Notes: generated from the letters alone by a model not told the origin. A DNA stretch of 64,000 bases from Rathayibacter sp. VKM Ac-2857 (GCF_013205025.1 NZ_JABMLE010000002.1:847775-911774); one strand, 5' to 3'. Positions 18,316 to 27,024 are shown, counted from the first letter of the stretch. Made by a program: numbers and translations.

Positions 18316-19569
18316 ATGTCGCAGCAGACCAGCCAGGACCCGGCAATCGGCGCCGACGCACCGAGCGGCGCGCCCGATGACCGCGACCGACGCACCGCCG
18401 CGATCGAGGCCCTCGGCCTGATGGGCTCCGCTCCCGAGGAGCGCTTCGACCGGATCACCCGGATGGCGCAGGAGCTCTTCCGCGTGCCGGTGGCGGAGAT
18501 CCACATCCTCGACGAGACGACGCTCTTCACGAAGTCGCCGCAGCCCGACGGGCCGGTCTCCTACCCGCGCGCGGGGACGTTCTGCGACGCCACGCTCGCC
18601 CAGCGGAGCACGCTCGTCGTCCCCGACCTGGGCGCCGACGGGGCCTGGGCGCAGCACGTGCACGTCTCCGGCCCGCCGCACGTGCAGTTCTACGCCGGGC
18701 GCCCGCTCACGGTGGACGACGGCCTGCAGCTCGGGACGCTCTGCCTGCTCGACTTCGTCCCCCGCGCGCTCAGTCCGGAGGAGGAGCTGCTCTTCGAGGA
18801 GTTCGGCCAGTGGGTCGAGCGCGAGCTGCGCGACACCGCGGAGTGGGACCGCGCCGCCGACGTGCAGGCCCGCCTCTCCCCCACCGCGTTCCGCCACCCC
18901 GCCGGCTACGACCTCGCCGGGGCGTCGCTGCCCAAGTGGCAGATCTGCGGCGACTTCTACACCTGGACCGCGACCGAGGCGGTCGTCGATCTGACCCTCG
19001 TCGACGTGATGGGCAAGGGCACCGGAGCCGCGATCCTGGCCGCCGGGATCCGCGCCGCCTTCCGCGCCCGGGCCGGCGGCGCTCCGGACGCGGTGGTCGC
19101 CGCGGTCGCCGAGCAGCTGCTGCCGGACTTCTCCGCCACCGAGACCTTCGCCACCCTCTTCCACGGCCGGCTCGACACCGCGACCGGGCGGGTCGACTTC
19201 GTCGACGCCGGCCACGGCCTCACCGTCCTGCTCCGCGCCGACGGGACGTTCCACCGCCTCGCCGCCCTCGGGCTGCCCCTGGGCATCACGGAGGACGGCG
19301 GCTGGGTCACGCAGACCGTCGACCTCGGCGTCGGCGACTCCCTGGTCTCCTTCACCGACGGCGTGCTCGACCTCTTCGACGGCACGCTGCAGTCGCTCGT
19401 CCTCGCGGCCGACCTCGTCCGCACCTCCGAGGGCGCCATCGGCTTCCTCACCGCCCTCACCGCCCTCGCCGGCTCCGGCCGCGCGATCGACGACATCACC
19501 GCGCTCCTCGTGACGCGGACGCACGACGCCCCGCGCCCCGCCGCGGAGACCGACCAGGAGCAGGCATGA
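18316..19569 (+). CDS. SpoIIE-type PP2C phosphatase with GAF domain
   Basis: 417 aa. A GAF sensor domain (about residues 45-175) contains FCDATLAQRSTLVVPDL and the LGTLCLLDFVPRALS ending typical of such domains. The phosphatase domain (about 195-405) has GDFYTW, VDVMGKGTGAA, DAGHG and DDITALLV, which supply the metal-binding aspartates. It should dephosphorylate the STAS protein encoded next (ATGA overlap), releasing a sigma-factor switch. First gene of a three-gene operon. Confidence 0.92.
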   Translation: MSQQTSQDPAIGADAPSGAPDDRDRRTAAIEALGLMGSAPEERFDRITRMAQELFRVPVAEIHILDETTLFTKSPQPDGPVSYPRAGTFCDATLAQRSTLVVPDLGADGAWAQHVHVSGPPHVQFYAGRPLTVDDGLQLGTLCLLDFVPRALSPEEELLFEEFGQWVERELRDTAEWDRAADVQARLSPTAFRHPAGYDLAGASLPKWQICGDFYTWTATEAVVDLTLVDVMGKGTGAAILAAGIRAAFRARAGGAPDAVVAAVAEQLLPDFSATETFATLFHGRLDTATGRVDFVDAGHGLTVLLRADGTFHRLAALGLPLGITEDGGWVTQTVDLGVGDSLVSFTDGVLDLFDGTLQSLVLAADLVRTSEGAIGFLTALTALAGSGRAIDDITALLVTRTHDAPRPAAETDQEQA

Positions 19570-19898
19570 CCTTCAGCACCGAGACGATCGCCCCCGGCGT
19601 CGCCGTGATCACCGCGGCGGGGCGGCTCAATCTCGCGGCCGCCCGGGAGCTGCGCACCGAGGTGCGCACTGCACTGGACGAGGGCAGCAGCCGGATCGTC
19701 GTCGAGCTGAGCGAGGTCTCCTTCATGGACTCGTCGGGGCTCGGCGCGCTCGTCGCCTGCCTCAAGACCGCTCGCCAGGCCGGCGGCGACCTCCGGATCG
19801 CGGCGCCGAGCGCCCAGGTCACGATGGTGCTCGAGCTCTCCAACCTCGACCGCGTGCTCGTCGGCTACGCCTCGGCCGGCGACGCGTACCGTGACTGA
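19566..19898 (+). CDS. STAS-domain anti-anti-sigma factor
   Basis: 110 aa, single STAS domain. FMDSSGLGALV (residues 53-63) contains the phosphorylatable serine (Ser56 or Ser57). It is expected to bind the kinase encoded downstream when unphosphorylated, freeing a sigma factor, and to be reset by the upstream phosphatase. The start overlaps the phosphatase stop and its end overlaps the kinase start by 8 bp. Confidence 0.93.
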   Translation: MTFSTETIAPGVAVITAAGRLNLAAARELRTEVRTALDEGSSRIVVELSEVSFMDSSGLGALVACLKTARQAGGDLRIAAPSAQVTMVLELSNLDRVLVGYASAGDAYRD

Positions 19899-20301
19899 GC
19901 GCACCCTCGCCTTCCGCACGCCGCCCGACGACGTCGAGCTCGTGCACGACCTGCTCGACTCGCTCTTCGCCGAGCGCGCCGACGTGGGCGCCCGCGATCG
20001 GATGGAGTTCGAGACGGCGCTCGTCGAGCTCGTCTCCAACGTGATCCAGCACGCCGTGTCGACGACCGCGGTGCTCTGCCGCCTCGTCGTGACCGTCGAC
20101 GACGACGCGCTCCGGGCCGAGCTGGTCGACACGGCGGACCCGCCCGGCGTCGACACCGGCCCGCGGGAGATGCCGGACGCGTTCGCCGAGTCCGGTCGCG
20201 GTCTCGCGCTGATCAGCGCGCTGGTGACCGCCTTCGACTACGAGCGCACGTCGAGCCGCAATCTGTGGTCCATCAGCAAGGACCGCTCGATCACCTCCTG
20301 A
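19891..20301 (+). CDS. Anti-sigma factor serine kinase (RsbW/HATPase family)
   Basis: 136 aa GHKL ATPase, GTG start. The N box is ALVELVSNVIQHA and the glycine box is GRGLALISAL; the DxGxG segment is reduced to DTADPPG, as in many actinobacterial RsbW-like proteins. It would phosphorylate the STAS protein and bind a sigma factor. No SigB-type sigma gene is adjacent, so its target is elsewhere. Confidence 0.88.
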   Translation: MTERTLAFRTPPDDVELVHDLLDSLFAERADVGARDRMEFETALVELVSNVIQHAVSTTAVLCRLVVTVDDDALRAELVDTADPPGVDTGPREMPDAFAESGRGLALISALVTAFDYERTSSRNLWSISKDRSITS

Positions 20302-20307
20302 TCGGAG

Positions 20308-20781
20308 TCAGCCGATCGTGTGCGCCGTGATGACCGCCGCGGCCCGCGCGAGGTCCTCGACGACCTCGTCCTCGCCGAGCCGCGGCGACGCCCGCAGCAC
20401 CTCGACACCGACCGCGTCGTAGCGCTCGTCGACCGCCGCGAGCAGCGCGTTCCCGGAGTCGGTCAGCCGGAGGAGGACGCTGCGCCGGTCCTGCGGGTTC
20501 GACACCCGGTCGAGGTGGCCGGCCTTGGCCAGGCGATCCAGCAGCGCGGTGACCGCGCCCGTCGTCAGGGACAGCTCGAGACCCAGCCACTTCGGCGTCA
20601 GGCCGGGCGACTCGGCGAGCGCCTCCAGCGCGCCCAGCTCCGAGATGCCGATCCCGAGATCGAGGGCGACCGCGGCGCGGAGGTCGCGCTGCGCGGTCTC
20701 GAGCGCCCGCAGCGCCTGCCGGAGGGCCGCGCCGGCGGACTGCGCGCCACCGTCGGCGGGAGGCGTCTTCTCGGGATCCAT
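20308..20781 (-). CDS. MarR-family transcriptional regulator
   Basis: 157 aa from ATG 20781, chosen for AGAAGGG upstream; longer in-frame starts lack one. The winged helix is visible as LGLELSLTTGAVTALLDRLA followed by GHLDRVSNPQDRRSVLLRLT, the DxRS wing of MarR. It is divergent from the SipW-dependent exported-protein gene at 20961, and a perfect palindrome lies between them. Confidence 0.9.
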   Translation of the reverse strand: MDPEKTPPADGGAQSAGAALRQALRALETAQRDLRAAVALDLGIGISELGALEALAESPGLTPKWLGLELSLTTGAVTALLDRLAKAGHLDRVSNPQDRRSVLLRLTDSGNALLAAVDERYDAVGVEVLRASPRLGEDEVVEDLARAAAVITAHTIG

Positions 20782-20859
20782 GCGGCCCTTCTCGCGGTTC
20801 GGAGCAGGCTCGGCGCCGACGGATCGGCTGTGCCTACAACAGGGGGTATTAGAACGATT

Positions 20860-20874
20860 GCAAAGTATCTTTGC
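20860..20874. promoter_or_regulatory. Candidate MarR operator
   Basis: GCAAAGTATCTTTGC is a perfect 6-3-6 palindrome, in an AT-rich patch midway between the divergent MarR and exported-protein genes. Spacing (79 and 86 bp to the two starts) suits control of both promoters. Confidence 0.5.
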
Positions 20875-20960
20875 CATCAAGTAACTTACTCGACAAGCCA
20901 GAAAACACCCCACAGCGAACTGCACGGCAGTTCACCTTCTACCCGATCAGGAGTCCTGTC

Positions 20961-21614
20961 ATGTCGAACCACACCGCAAAGCGCAAGCGCGTCCGCTTCG
21001 CCCCCCTCGTCCTCGCCACCAGCGTCGCCGCCGCCGCGCTCCTGTCGGTCTCGATGTCCGGAACCCTCTCGGGCTTCGTCGCCAGCATCACCAACACCAA
21101 CAACACCGCGGCCTCCGGCTCGCTCGTGATGGAGGAGAAGTCGACCGGCACCACGCCCGTCACCTGCCTCAGCACCGACGGCGGCTCGGTCAGCACCAAC
21201 ACCGCGACCTGCTCGACCATCAACAAGTTCGGCGGATCGACCACCATGGTCCCCGGCCAGACCGTCAGCACCGCGATCACCATCAAGAACACCGGCACCG
21301 TCTCGGCCAACACCTTCACGCTGACCCCGGGCGCCACCTGCGCCCAGTCGGTCAACGCCGCCGCGGGCGTCTCCGGCACCGCGACCGACTTCTGCTCCAA
21401 GCTCAACGTCGTCATCACCTCCGGCAGCACCACCGTCTACAGCGGCACCGCCGCCGCGCTCGCCGGCACCGCCGCCAAGTCGCTCTCCGCCGCTCCCGTC
21501 ACCGCCGGCACCAGCACCCCCTTCACCATCGCCGTCACGCTCGACGCCTCCGCCGGCAACACCTACCAGGGCCTGTCCGCCTCGCTCCCCCTCACCTGGA
21601 CCTTCGCCAGCTGA
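20961..21614 (+). CDS. SipW-dependent-type exported protein (TasA/CalY-like)
   Basis: 217 aa, ATG with AGGAG at 20949-20953. A basic N-terminus and hydrophobic core are followed by FVASITNTNNTA at residues 39-50, the motif of SipW-dependent exported proteins. The mature part is Thr/Ser-rich with few charges, predicted beta-sheet, resembling TasA-type fibre subunits or DUF11-like surface proteins. A SipW-like peptidase gene follows after a repeat element, and the next LamG protein carries the same motif at the same residues. Likely a secreted fibre or surface subunit. Confidence 0.78.
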   Translation: MSNHTAKRKRVRFAPLVLATSVAAAALLSVSMSGTLSGFVASITNTNNTAASGSLVMEEKSTGTTPVTCLSTDGGSVSTNTATCSTINKFGGSTTMVPGQTVSTAITIKNTGTVSANTFTLTPGATCAQSVNAAAGVSGTATDFCSKLNVVITSGSTTVYSGTAAALAGTAAKSLSAAPVTAGTSTPFTIAVTLDASAGNTYQGLSASLPLTWTFAS

Positions 21615-21627
21615 TCGAGCCGGCGTC

Positions 21628-21723
21628 GATCGAGGCACGCGCCCGGCTCACGCCGATCGAGGCACGCGCCGAGTTCATGCTGATCGCGTAGCCCGCGCAG
21701 CGGGCGTATCGAGATCCACCACC
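21628..21723. repeat. Palindromic intergenic repeat, cluster 3
   Basis: Two direct copies of GATCGAGGCACGCGCC (21628-21643, 21655-21670) precede one full inverted element (21676-21723; CATGCTGATCG, stem GCCCGC-GCA-GCGGGC, GTATCGAGATCCACC). It lies between the exported protein and the signal peptidase gene. Confidence 0.85.
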
Positions 21724-21842
21724 GCAGACCGCTTCCCCCGAAGCACCCGCTCCACCCCGAGAAACGCCCCTGCAACACCCGACACCCGCACCCCGGGGGC
21801 CGCCCACCCGGGCGGCCCCCTCCCCGCCGAGGAGGTGGACCC

Positions 21843-22844
21843 GTGACCACGCTGCTGACCCGCCCCGCACCCGCACCCGCCCTCCCCGGTTCCACCGCCG
21901 TCCCGACCGGCACCGCCCCCACCACCCCCGGCACCATCCCCGAGCCCCGCTCCCCCCGCACCCCCCGCACCCGCCTGCGCACCCTCGCCACCTGGCTCGT
22001 CACCGCCGTGATCGCCGCCCTGGTCGTCGCCGCCTTCCTCTTCCACGCCTCCGGCGGACGCTGGTTCATCGTCCAGACGCCGTCGATGGGCACCGCCGCC
22101 CCCGTCGGCACCCTCGTCCTCACCACCCCGACGCCCCTCGAGGACATCCGGGTCGGCGACGTCGTCAGCTTCCACCCGACCACCACCCCCGACGAGACCT
22201 ACACCCACCGCGTGGTCGACCTCGCGGACGACGGCACCCTGGTCACCCGCGGCGACATCAACGGCGCGACCGACCCGTGGGCGACCGGCGCCGAGCAGCT
22301 GATCGGGAAGGTCGTCGTCGCGCTCCCCGGCGCCGGCTGGCTCGCGAAGGGCCTCCCGATGCTCCTCGCCGGCACCGTCCTCGTCCTGCTGCTCACCCGC
22401 CTGCTCTCCTCCCCCACCCACCGTGCCGCGATGCGGGTGCTCGGGATCTCGCTGGTCGCCTCGTTCACCGTCTTCGTGCTCCGCCCGTTCGTCGGCATCG
22501 TCGTCCTCGAGGCGACCGTGGAGGACGGGCAGACGGACGCCTCGCTCGTCTCGGTCGGCATGCTGCCCATCCGCGTCACAGCGGTCGGCGGCACCGACGT
22601 CGACCTCGTCTCCGGCCAGGTCGGCAGCATCCAGGTCCCGGCCAACGGCGAGGACTTCTACAACGTGTCCTCGGCGCTGCACCTGCCGCTCTGGGGCTGG
22701 ATCCTGTTCGGCGCGCTCTGCGCCGCTCCCGTGCTCTGGACCGTGCTGGTCGGGCTCCCCGCCGGAGCCGAGCCGGCCGGCGAGCACGGCCGCCGCGCCC
22801 GCACCGCCGGGGCCGAGCTCACCGAGACCGAGCCCGCGCGATGA
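21843..22844 (+). CDS. SipW-type signal peptidase I (ER-type Ser/His)
   Basis: 333 aa, GTG start after GGAGG. A Pro-rich cytoplasmic N-terminus leads into a helix (about 50-68), then the catalytic region: Ser81 in QTPSMG, His122 in TYTHRVV and acidic residues of RGDINGATD (138, 144). His replaces the usual Lys, marking the SipW/archaeal-eukaryotic type. Further helices near residues 170-190, 200-220 and the C-terminus make it longer than classic SipW. It should cleave the neighbouring proteins with ASIxNxNNT after their signals. ATGA overlap with the next gene. Confidence 0.85.
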   Translation: MTTLLTRPAPAPALPGSTAVPTGTAPTTPGTIPEPRSPRTPRTRLRTLATWLVTAVIAALVVAAFLFHASGGRWFIVQTPSMGTAAPVGTLVLTTPTPLEDIRVGDVVSFHPTTTPDETYTHRVVDLADDGTLVTRGDINGATDPWATGAEQLIGKVVVALPGAGWLAKGLPMLLAGTVLVLLLTRLLSSPTHRAAMRVLGISLVASFTVFVLRPFVGIVVLEATVEDGQTDASLVSVGMLPIRVTAVGGTDVDLVSGQVGSIQVPANGEDFYNVSSALHLPLWGWILFGALCAAPVLWTVLVGLPAGAEPAGEHGRRARTAGAELTETEPAR

Positions 22845-23707
22845 GCCGCCACCGCCGCGCCCGTGCGCCGCGCAGCACCCGCGCCGCCCTCGCGGCCGTG
22901 CTCGTGGCCGCCCTCTCGGCCGTGCTGTTCCTCGCCCCCGCCACCTCCGGCGCCTATGTCGCCTCGATCCGCAACTCGAACAACACCGTCGGCAGCGCGG
23001 CCGCCTTCTTCACCTGCGACTCGGCGCTCGCCGCCGACAGGGGCGACGCGCTGTTCTCGTACACGCTCGCGCAGGCGACCGGAGCGACGACCGCCGTCGA
23101 CACCGACTCCGGCGCCTACCCCGGCACCTACCGCCCGGCGATGACCAGCTCGCCGACCACCCCGAAGGCCTGCCCGCGCGACGCCGGCGGCTCCTGGCTG
23201 CTGAACGGCACGAACGGCTACCTCAGCACGCCGCTGCAGCTGGTCAACCCGACCACTTTCAGCACCGAGATCTGGTTCAAGACCACCGTCGCGGGCGGCA
23301 AGCTCTTCAGCTTCAACAGCAGCCGCGACACCGCCGGCAGCCAGTACGACCGCCACACCTACGTCGGCGCCGACGGCCGCCTCGTCTTCGGCATCTACAA
23401 CAACGGCGTCCAGGCGATCACCAGCCCGAACCCGGTCAACGACGGAGCCTGGCACCACGTGGTCTCCACCCTCTCGCCGACCGCGGGGATGAGCCTCTGG
23501 CTCGACGGCGTGAAGGTCGCCGGCAACACCGCCTTCCGCAGCCCGGAGAACACCACCGGCTACTGGAAGATCGGCTACGACACCCTCGGCGGCTCCTGGA
23601 CGAACGTCGGCCCCGCCTCCTTCTCCGGCAGCCTCCGCTACGCCGCCGTCTACTCGACCGCGCTCACGGCGACCCAGATCCAGAACCACTACAGCGCGGG
23701 CCGCTGA
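22841..23707 (+). CDS. LamG-domain secreted protein with SipW-type signal
   Basis: 288 aa. A very basic N-terminus (RHRRARAPRSTR) and hydrophobic core lead to AYVASIRNSNNTVGSA at residues 38-53, the SipW-type motif. The rest is a concanavalin-A-like LamG fold: GSWLLNGTNGYLSTPLQL, FSTEIWFKTT, WHHVVSTL and the typical end YSTALTATQIQNHYSAG. LamG domains bind carbohydrate or proteins at the cell surface. Coupled to the peptidase (ATGA overlap). Confidence 0.85.
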   Translation: MSRHRRARAPRSTRAALAAVLVAALSAVLFLAPATSGAYVASIRNSNNTVGSAAAFFTCDSALAADRGDALFSYTLAQATGATTAVDTDSGAYPGTYRPAMTSSPTTPKACPRDAGGSWLLNGTNGYLSTPLQLVNPTTFSTEIWFKTTVAGGKLFSFNSSRDTAGSQYDRHTYVGADGRLVFGIYNNGVQAITSPNPVNDGAWHHVVSTLSPTAGMSLWLDGVKVAGNTAFRSPENTTGYWKIGYDTLGGSWTNVGPASFSGSLRYAAVYSTALTATQIQNHYSAGR

Positions 23708-23798
23708 ATCCCTGCTCCGCCCCGCTGCGCCCCGCACCGCGCCTGCACCGCCCTGCCCTGCCCCGTCCCGTCCCCTCCGCACCCGAACGGATCCCGCC

Positions 23799-24608
23799 AT
23801 GACCAGCACCCCCGCGCCCGGCCTCTCCCGCCGCTCGCTCACCACCACCGCCCTGTGGACCGTCCCCGTCGTCGCGATCGCGGCCGGCGCGCCCCTCGCC
23901 GCTGCGTCGACCGCCCCCTGCACGAGCGTCACGCAGTTCGCCGCGACGAACGCGAGCGGAAACCCCGCCGTCCTCGGCGCGACCTCCGCCTCCGGCCGCA
24001 CCTCGACGATCCGCATCACCTCGACCCTCGCCGCGGGCACGGTCGATCTCTCCGGCGGCACGCGCTACAACATGAGCCAGAACGGCTCCGGCTGGGCCGG
24101 CAACGCCCCCGGCGGCGTCCCCTCCGAGTACTCCTTCTCGGGCTTCGGCCCGGCGGGCGCGCTCGTGCTCAACCAGCGCCGCGAGGGCGACCTCGCCGTC
24201 CTCCCCACCCCGGGATCCGACGCTCAGACCCTGACCTTCGAGTTCCGCGACGCCGACGGCGCGCTCTTCGACCCCGTCGACTTCCAGCTGACGATCTTCG
24301 ACATCACCTCGAACACCGACGCGAACTCGTGGGTGCCGACCTACTGGGACGCCGTCGGCTTCAGCGTCGCGCCGACCTCGATCGCGACCTCGGGCTCCCT
24401 CCCGGGTGACGGGATCGGCACCCTCGCCGACCCCTTCCGCCGCGCGACCGGGAACGAGTACACGACGGCGGGCGTCACCCGCTCCGACACCTTCCACTTC
24501 GGCGTCTTCCCCTCGGGCAGCACCCTCACCTACACCCAGCACGACGGCCGTCAGGGCTGGCACTTCGTCTCGCTCACCGACCTCCGCTTCGGCGCCGACG
24601 ACTGCTGA
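23799..24608 (+). CDS. Secreted protein with twin-arginine-like signal, unknown function
   Basis: 269 aa. The N-terminus SRRSLTTTALWTVPVVAIAA looks like a Tat signal, ending near PLAAAST. The mature protein is beta-rich and weakly acidic with two Cys (APCTSV near the start and the terminal DDC). It lacks the ASIxNxNNT motif of its neighbours, so it probably uses another peptidase. Same strand as the SipW operon, 91 bp downstream, and followed by a terminator. Confidence 0.72.
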   Translation: MTSTPAPGLSRRSLTTTALWTVPVVAIAAGAPLAAASTAPCTSVTQFAATNASGNPAVLGATSASGRTSTIRITSTLAAGTVDLSGGTRYNMSQNGSGWAGNAPGGVPSEYSFSGFGPAGALVLNQRREGDLAVLPTPGSDAQTLTFEFRDADGALFDPVDFQLTIFDITSNTDANSWVPTYWDAVGFSVAPTSIATSGSLPGDGIGTLADPFRRATGNEYTTAGVTRSDTFHFGVFPSGSTLTYTQHDGRQGWHFVSLTDLRFGADDC

Positions 24609-24649
24609 AGTCGTCCCGGACGCGTCGCCTGCGACGCTCCACTTCCGAG

Positions 24650-24672
24650 GCCCACGCGAGAGCGTGGGCTTT
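24650..24672 (+). terminator. Rho-independent terminator of the SipW locus
   Basis: GCCCACGC (24650-24657), GAGA loop and GCGTGGGC (24662-24669) followed by TTT, 41 bp after the last gene. Confidence 0.8.
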
Positions 24673-24706
24673 CGGCGTCTCCCCGCCGCGCTGCCAGGAT
24701 GAGGGC

Positions 24707-25750
24707 ATGCGCGCTCTCGTCCTCGACTCGGTCCGCGGCGAGCCGGAGGTCCGCGACGTCCCCGCGCCGGTCGCCCCCGCCGACGGCGTCGTCGTGCGGG
24801 TGCTGGCCACCGGGCTCTGCCGGAGCGACTGGCACGCCTGGGCCGGGCACGACGACATCGTCTTCCCGCACGTGCCGGGGCACGAGCTCGCCGGCGTGAT
24901 CGCCGAGGTCGGGCCCGAGGTGCGGAACTGGGCGGTCGGCGACCGGGTGACCGTGCCGTTCGTCTGCGGCTGCGGCCGCTGCGAGTGGTGCCTGCAGGGC
25001 GACGCCCAGGTCTGCCCGGACCAGGAGCAGCCCGGCTTCACGCACTGGGGCTCGTTCGCCGAGCTCGTCGCGTTGCACGCGGCCGACACCAATCTCGTCG
25101 CGATCCCCGAGGGCGTCGACTTCGCGACGGCCGCGAGCCTCGGCTGCCGCTTCGCCACCGCCTACCGCGCGCTGGTCGGGCGGGCGCGGGTGCAGCCGGG
25201 CGAGTGGGTGACCGTGATCGGAGCCGGCGGCGTCGGCCTCAGCGCCGTCATGGTCGCGCACGCACTCGGCGCCCGCGTCCTCGCGGTCGACAGGAACGCC
25301 GCGGCCCTCGAGGTGGCGGCGAGCGTCGGCGCCGAGCAGGTCCTCCTCGCCGACGGCAGCGATCTGCCGGCCGCCGTGCACGCGCTCACCGGCGGCGGGA
25401 GTCACATCGCCGTCGACGCCGTCGGCAGCGAGCAGACCTCCTCCGACGCCCTCCTCAGCCTCCGCCGCCGCGGTCGGCACGTGCAGGTCGGCCTGCTGCC
25501 GCCGGTCGAGGGGCACCCGCGGGTGCCGATGGCGCGCGTCATCGCCTGGGAACTCGACGTCCTCGGCAGCCACGGAATGGCGGCGCGCGACTACCCCGGG
25601 ATGCTGCGGCTGATCGCGCAGGGCGTCCTCGCCCCGCAGCGCCTGATCAAGCGCACCATCGGCCTCGAGGAGGCGGCCGAGCTCCTCCCCGTCTTCGACC
25701 GCGCGAGCCCGGCGGGGATGACGATCATCGATCCCACTGGTCGCGGGTAA
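24707..25750 (+). CDS. Zinc-dependent alcohol dehydrogenase (MDR family)
   Basis: 347 aa. Catalytic zinc ligands are the Cys of GLCRSDWHAW and the GHE motif; structural zinc ligands are the four Cys of CGCGRCEWCLQGDAQVC. The cofactor site is VIGAGGVGLSAV, and the Asp at the end of the next strand (VLAVDRN) suggests NAD. The GRHVQVGLLPP segment is common in polyol dehydrogenases. Adjacent to a Gfo/Idh/MocA enzyme and near an isomerase, so a sugar-alcohol substrate is likely. Confidence 0.92.
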   Translation: MRALVLDSVRGEPEVRDVPAPVAPADGVVVRVLATGLCRSDWHAWAGHDDIVFPHVPGHELAGVIAEVGPEVRNWAVGDRVTVPFVCGCGRCEWCLQGDAQVCPDQEQPGFTHWGSFAELVALHAADTNLVAIPEGVDFATAASLGCRFATAYRALVGRARVQPGEWVTVIGAGGVGLSAVMVAHALGARVLAVDRNAAALEVAASVGAEQVLLADGSDLPAAVHALTGGGSHIAVDAVGSEQTSSDALLSLRRRGRHVQVGLLPPVEGHPRVPMARVIAWELDVLGSHGMAARDYPGMLRLIAQGVLAPQRLIKRTIGLEEAAELLPVFDRASPAGMTIIDPTGRG

Positions 25751-25759
25751 CCGCTTTCC
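25746..25759. promoter_or_regulatory. Candidate LacI-type operator
   Basis: GGTAACCGCTTTCC is an imperfect palindrome (10 of 14 positions) resembling the two operators near 30.3 kb. It overlaps the end of the ADH gene, about 68 bp before the oxidoreductase start. Confidence 0.35.
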
Positions 25760-25826
25760 GATACGCTGGCCGGATCATGCAGCGCAGACGAGACGACCGC
25801 AGCCGCCCGCTCGCCGGAGCCCGCCC

Positions 25827-26945
25827 GTGATCCCGCGGATCGGACTCGTCGGCATCGGCGGCTACGGCGCCTCGCACCTCGGCGCCGTCCTCGCGGCGCA
25901 CCGCGACGGCCGCGTCCGACTCGTCGGCGTCGCCGATCCGCGCCCTCCGGTCGACGGACTCCTCCCCGACGGCGTCGCGCACCATGCCGACGCGGCCGGC
26001 CTCTTCGCCGCCGGCGGCACCGACCTCGTCATCATCAGCACGCCCATTCACACCCACGCGGCGATCGCGCTCGCGGCGATGGATCACGGCAACGACGTCC
26101 TGCTGGAGAAGCCGCCGGCCGCCTCGCTCGCCGAGTTCACCGCGATCAGCGAGCGCGCCGCCGCGACCGGCGCCCTCGTGCAGGTCGGCTTCCAGAGCCT
26201 CGGCTCCTCGGCGATCCCAGCGATCCGCGCGGCCGTGGCCGACGGCGAGATCGGCGACGTCCTGCGCTACGGCGCCTCGGGGGTCTGGGTCCGCGACGAC
26301 CGCTACTGGTCGCGCTCCCCCTGGGCCGGCCGCCGCACGCTCGACGGCGCGGTCGTCGCCGACGGCGTCCTGACCAACCCCTTCTCGCACGCGACCGCCA
26401 CCGCCCTCGCGATCGCCGGCGCCGACCGGCTCGAGGACGTCGTCGACGTGCGCCTCGACCTGCGGCGCGCGAACGACATCGAGGCCGACGACACCTCGGT
26501 CGCCGTGCTGACCCTGGCCGACGGCCTGCGGGTCACGACCGCGGTCACTCTCTGCGCCGCGCGGCCGGAGGAGCCGTCCGTCGAGATCGTCGGCACCCGC
26601 GGGACGCTGCGGTTCTACTACACCCTCGACGTCGTCCAGCTGGAGCGCGAGGGCCTGCCGCCGCGCACGCTGCAGTTCGACCGGATCACGCCGTTCGAGG
26701 GCCTGCTCGCGGCCCGCGAGCTGGGCACGCCGCTGCACGCGGGCATCGAGCGCACGGGCGGCTTCCTCCGCCTGCTCGACGCGGTGATGACGGCTCCGTC
26801 GCCGCGCGCGCTGCCCGCGGACGCCTGGCGCGAGGTGCAGGACCTCGAGGGACGCCACCGCGTCGTCGACGGAATCGAGCACGCCCTGCAGGAGGCGCTG
26901 CGCCGCGAGACGACGTTCGATGCGCTGGGTCTGCCCTGGAGCTGA
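25827..26945 (+). CDS. Gfo/Idh/MocA family oxidoreductase
   Basis: 372 aa, GTG start. The NAD(P) fold is IGLVGIGGYGASHLGAVLAA, with the family motif EKPPA (here LLEKPPAASL). The C-terminal domain has the VGFQSLGS segment and DGAVVADGVLTNPFSHA, where other members use a catalytic His. Probably oxidises a sugar, inositol or a derivative. It converges on the isomerase gene through a shared terminator. Confidence 0.9.
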   Translation: MIPRIGLVGIGGYGASHLGAVLAAHRDGRVRLVGVADPRPPVDGLLPDGVAHHADAAGLFAAGGTDLVIISTPIHTHAAIALAAMDHGNDVLLEKPPAASLAEFTAISERAAATGALVQVGFQSLGSSAIPAIRAAVADGEIGDVLRYGASGVWVRDDRYWSRSPWAGRRTLDGAVVADGVLTNPFSHATATALAIAGADRLEDVVDVRLDLRRANDIEADDTSVAVLTLADGLRVTTAVTLCAARPEEPSVEIVGTRGTLRFYYTLDVVQLEREGLPPRTLQFDRITPFEGLLAARELGTPLHAGIERTGGFLRLLDAVMTAPSPRALPADAWREVQDLEGRHRVVDGIEHALQEALRRETTFDALGLPWS

Positions 26946-26985
26946 GCCCGTCGCTCCTCGAGAAGGCTCCTCTAGAAAGAAGGAG

Positions 26986-27024
26986 CCCGGTCCGCCGCTC
27001 ACCCTCCAGCGACGGCGGACCGGG
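26986..27024. terminator. Bidirectional terminator between convergent genes
   Basis: CCCGGTCCGCCG (26986-26997) pairs perfectly with CGGCGGACCGGG (27013-27024) over a 15-nt loop. Confidence 0.75.
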
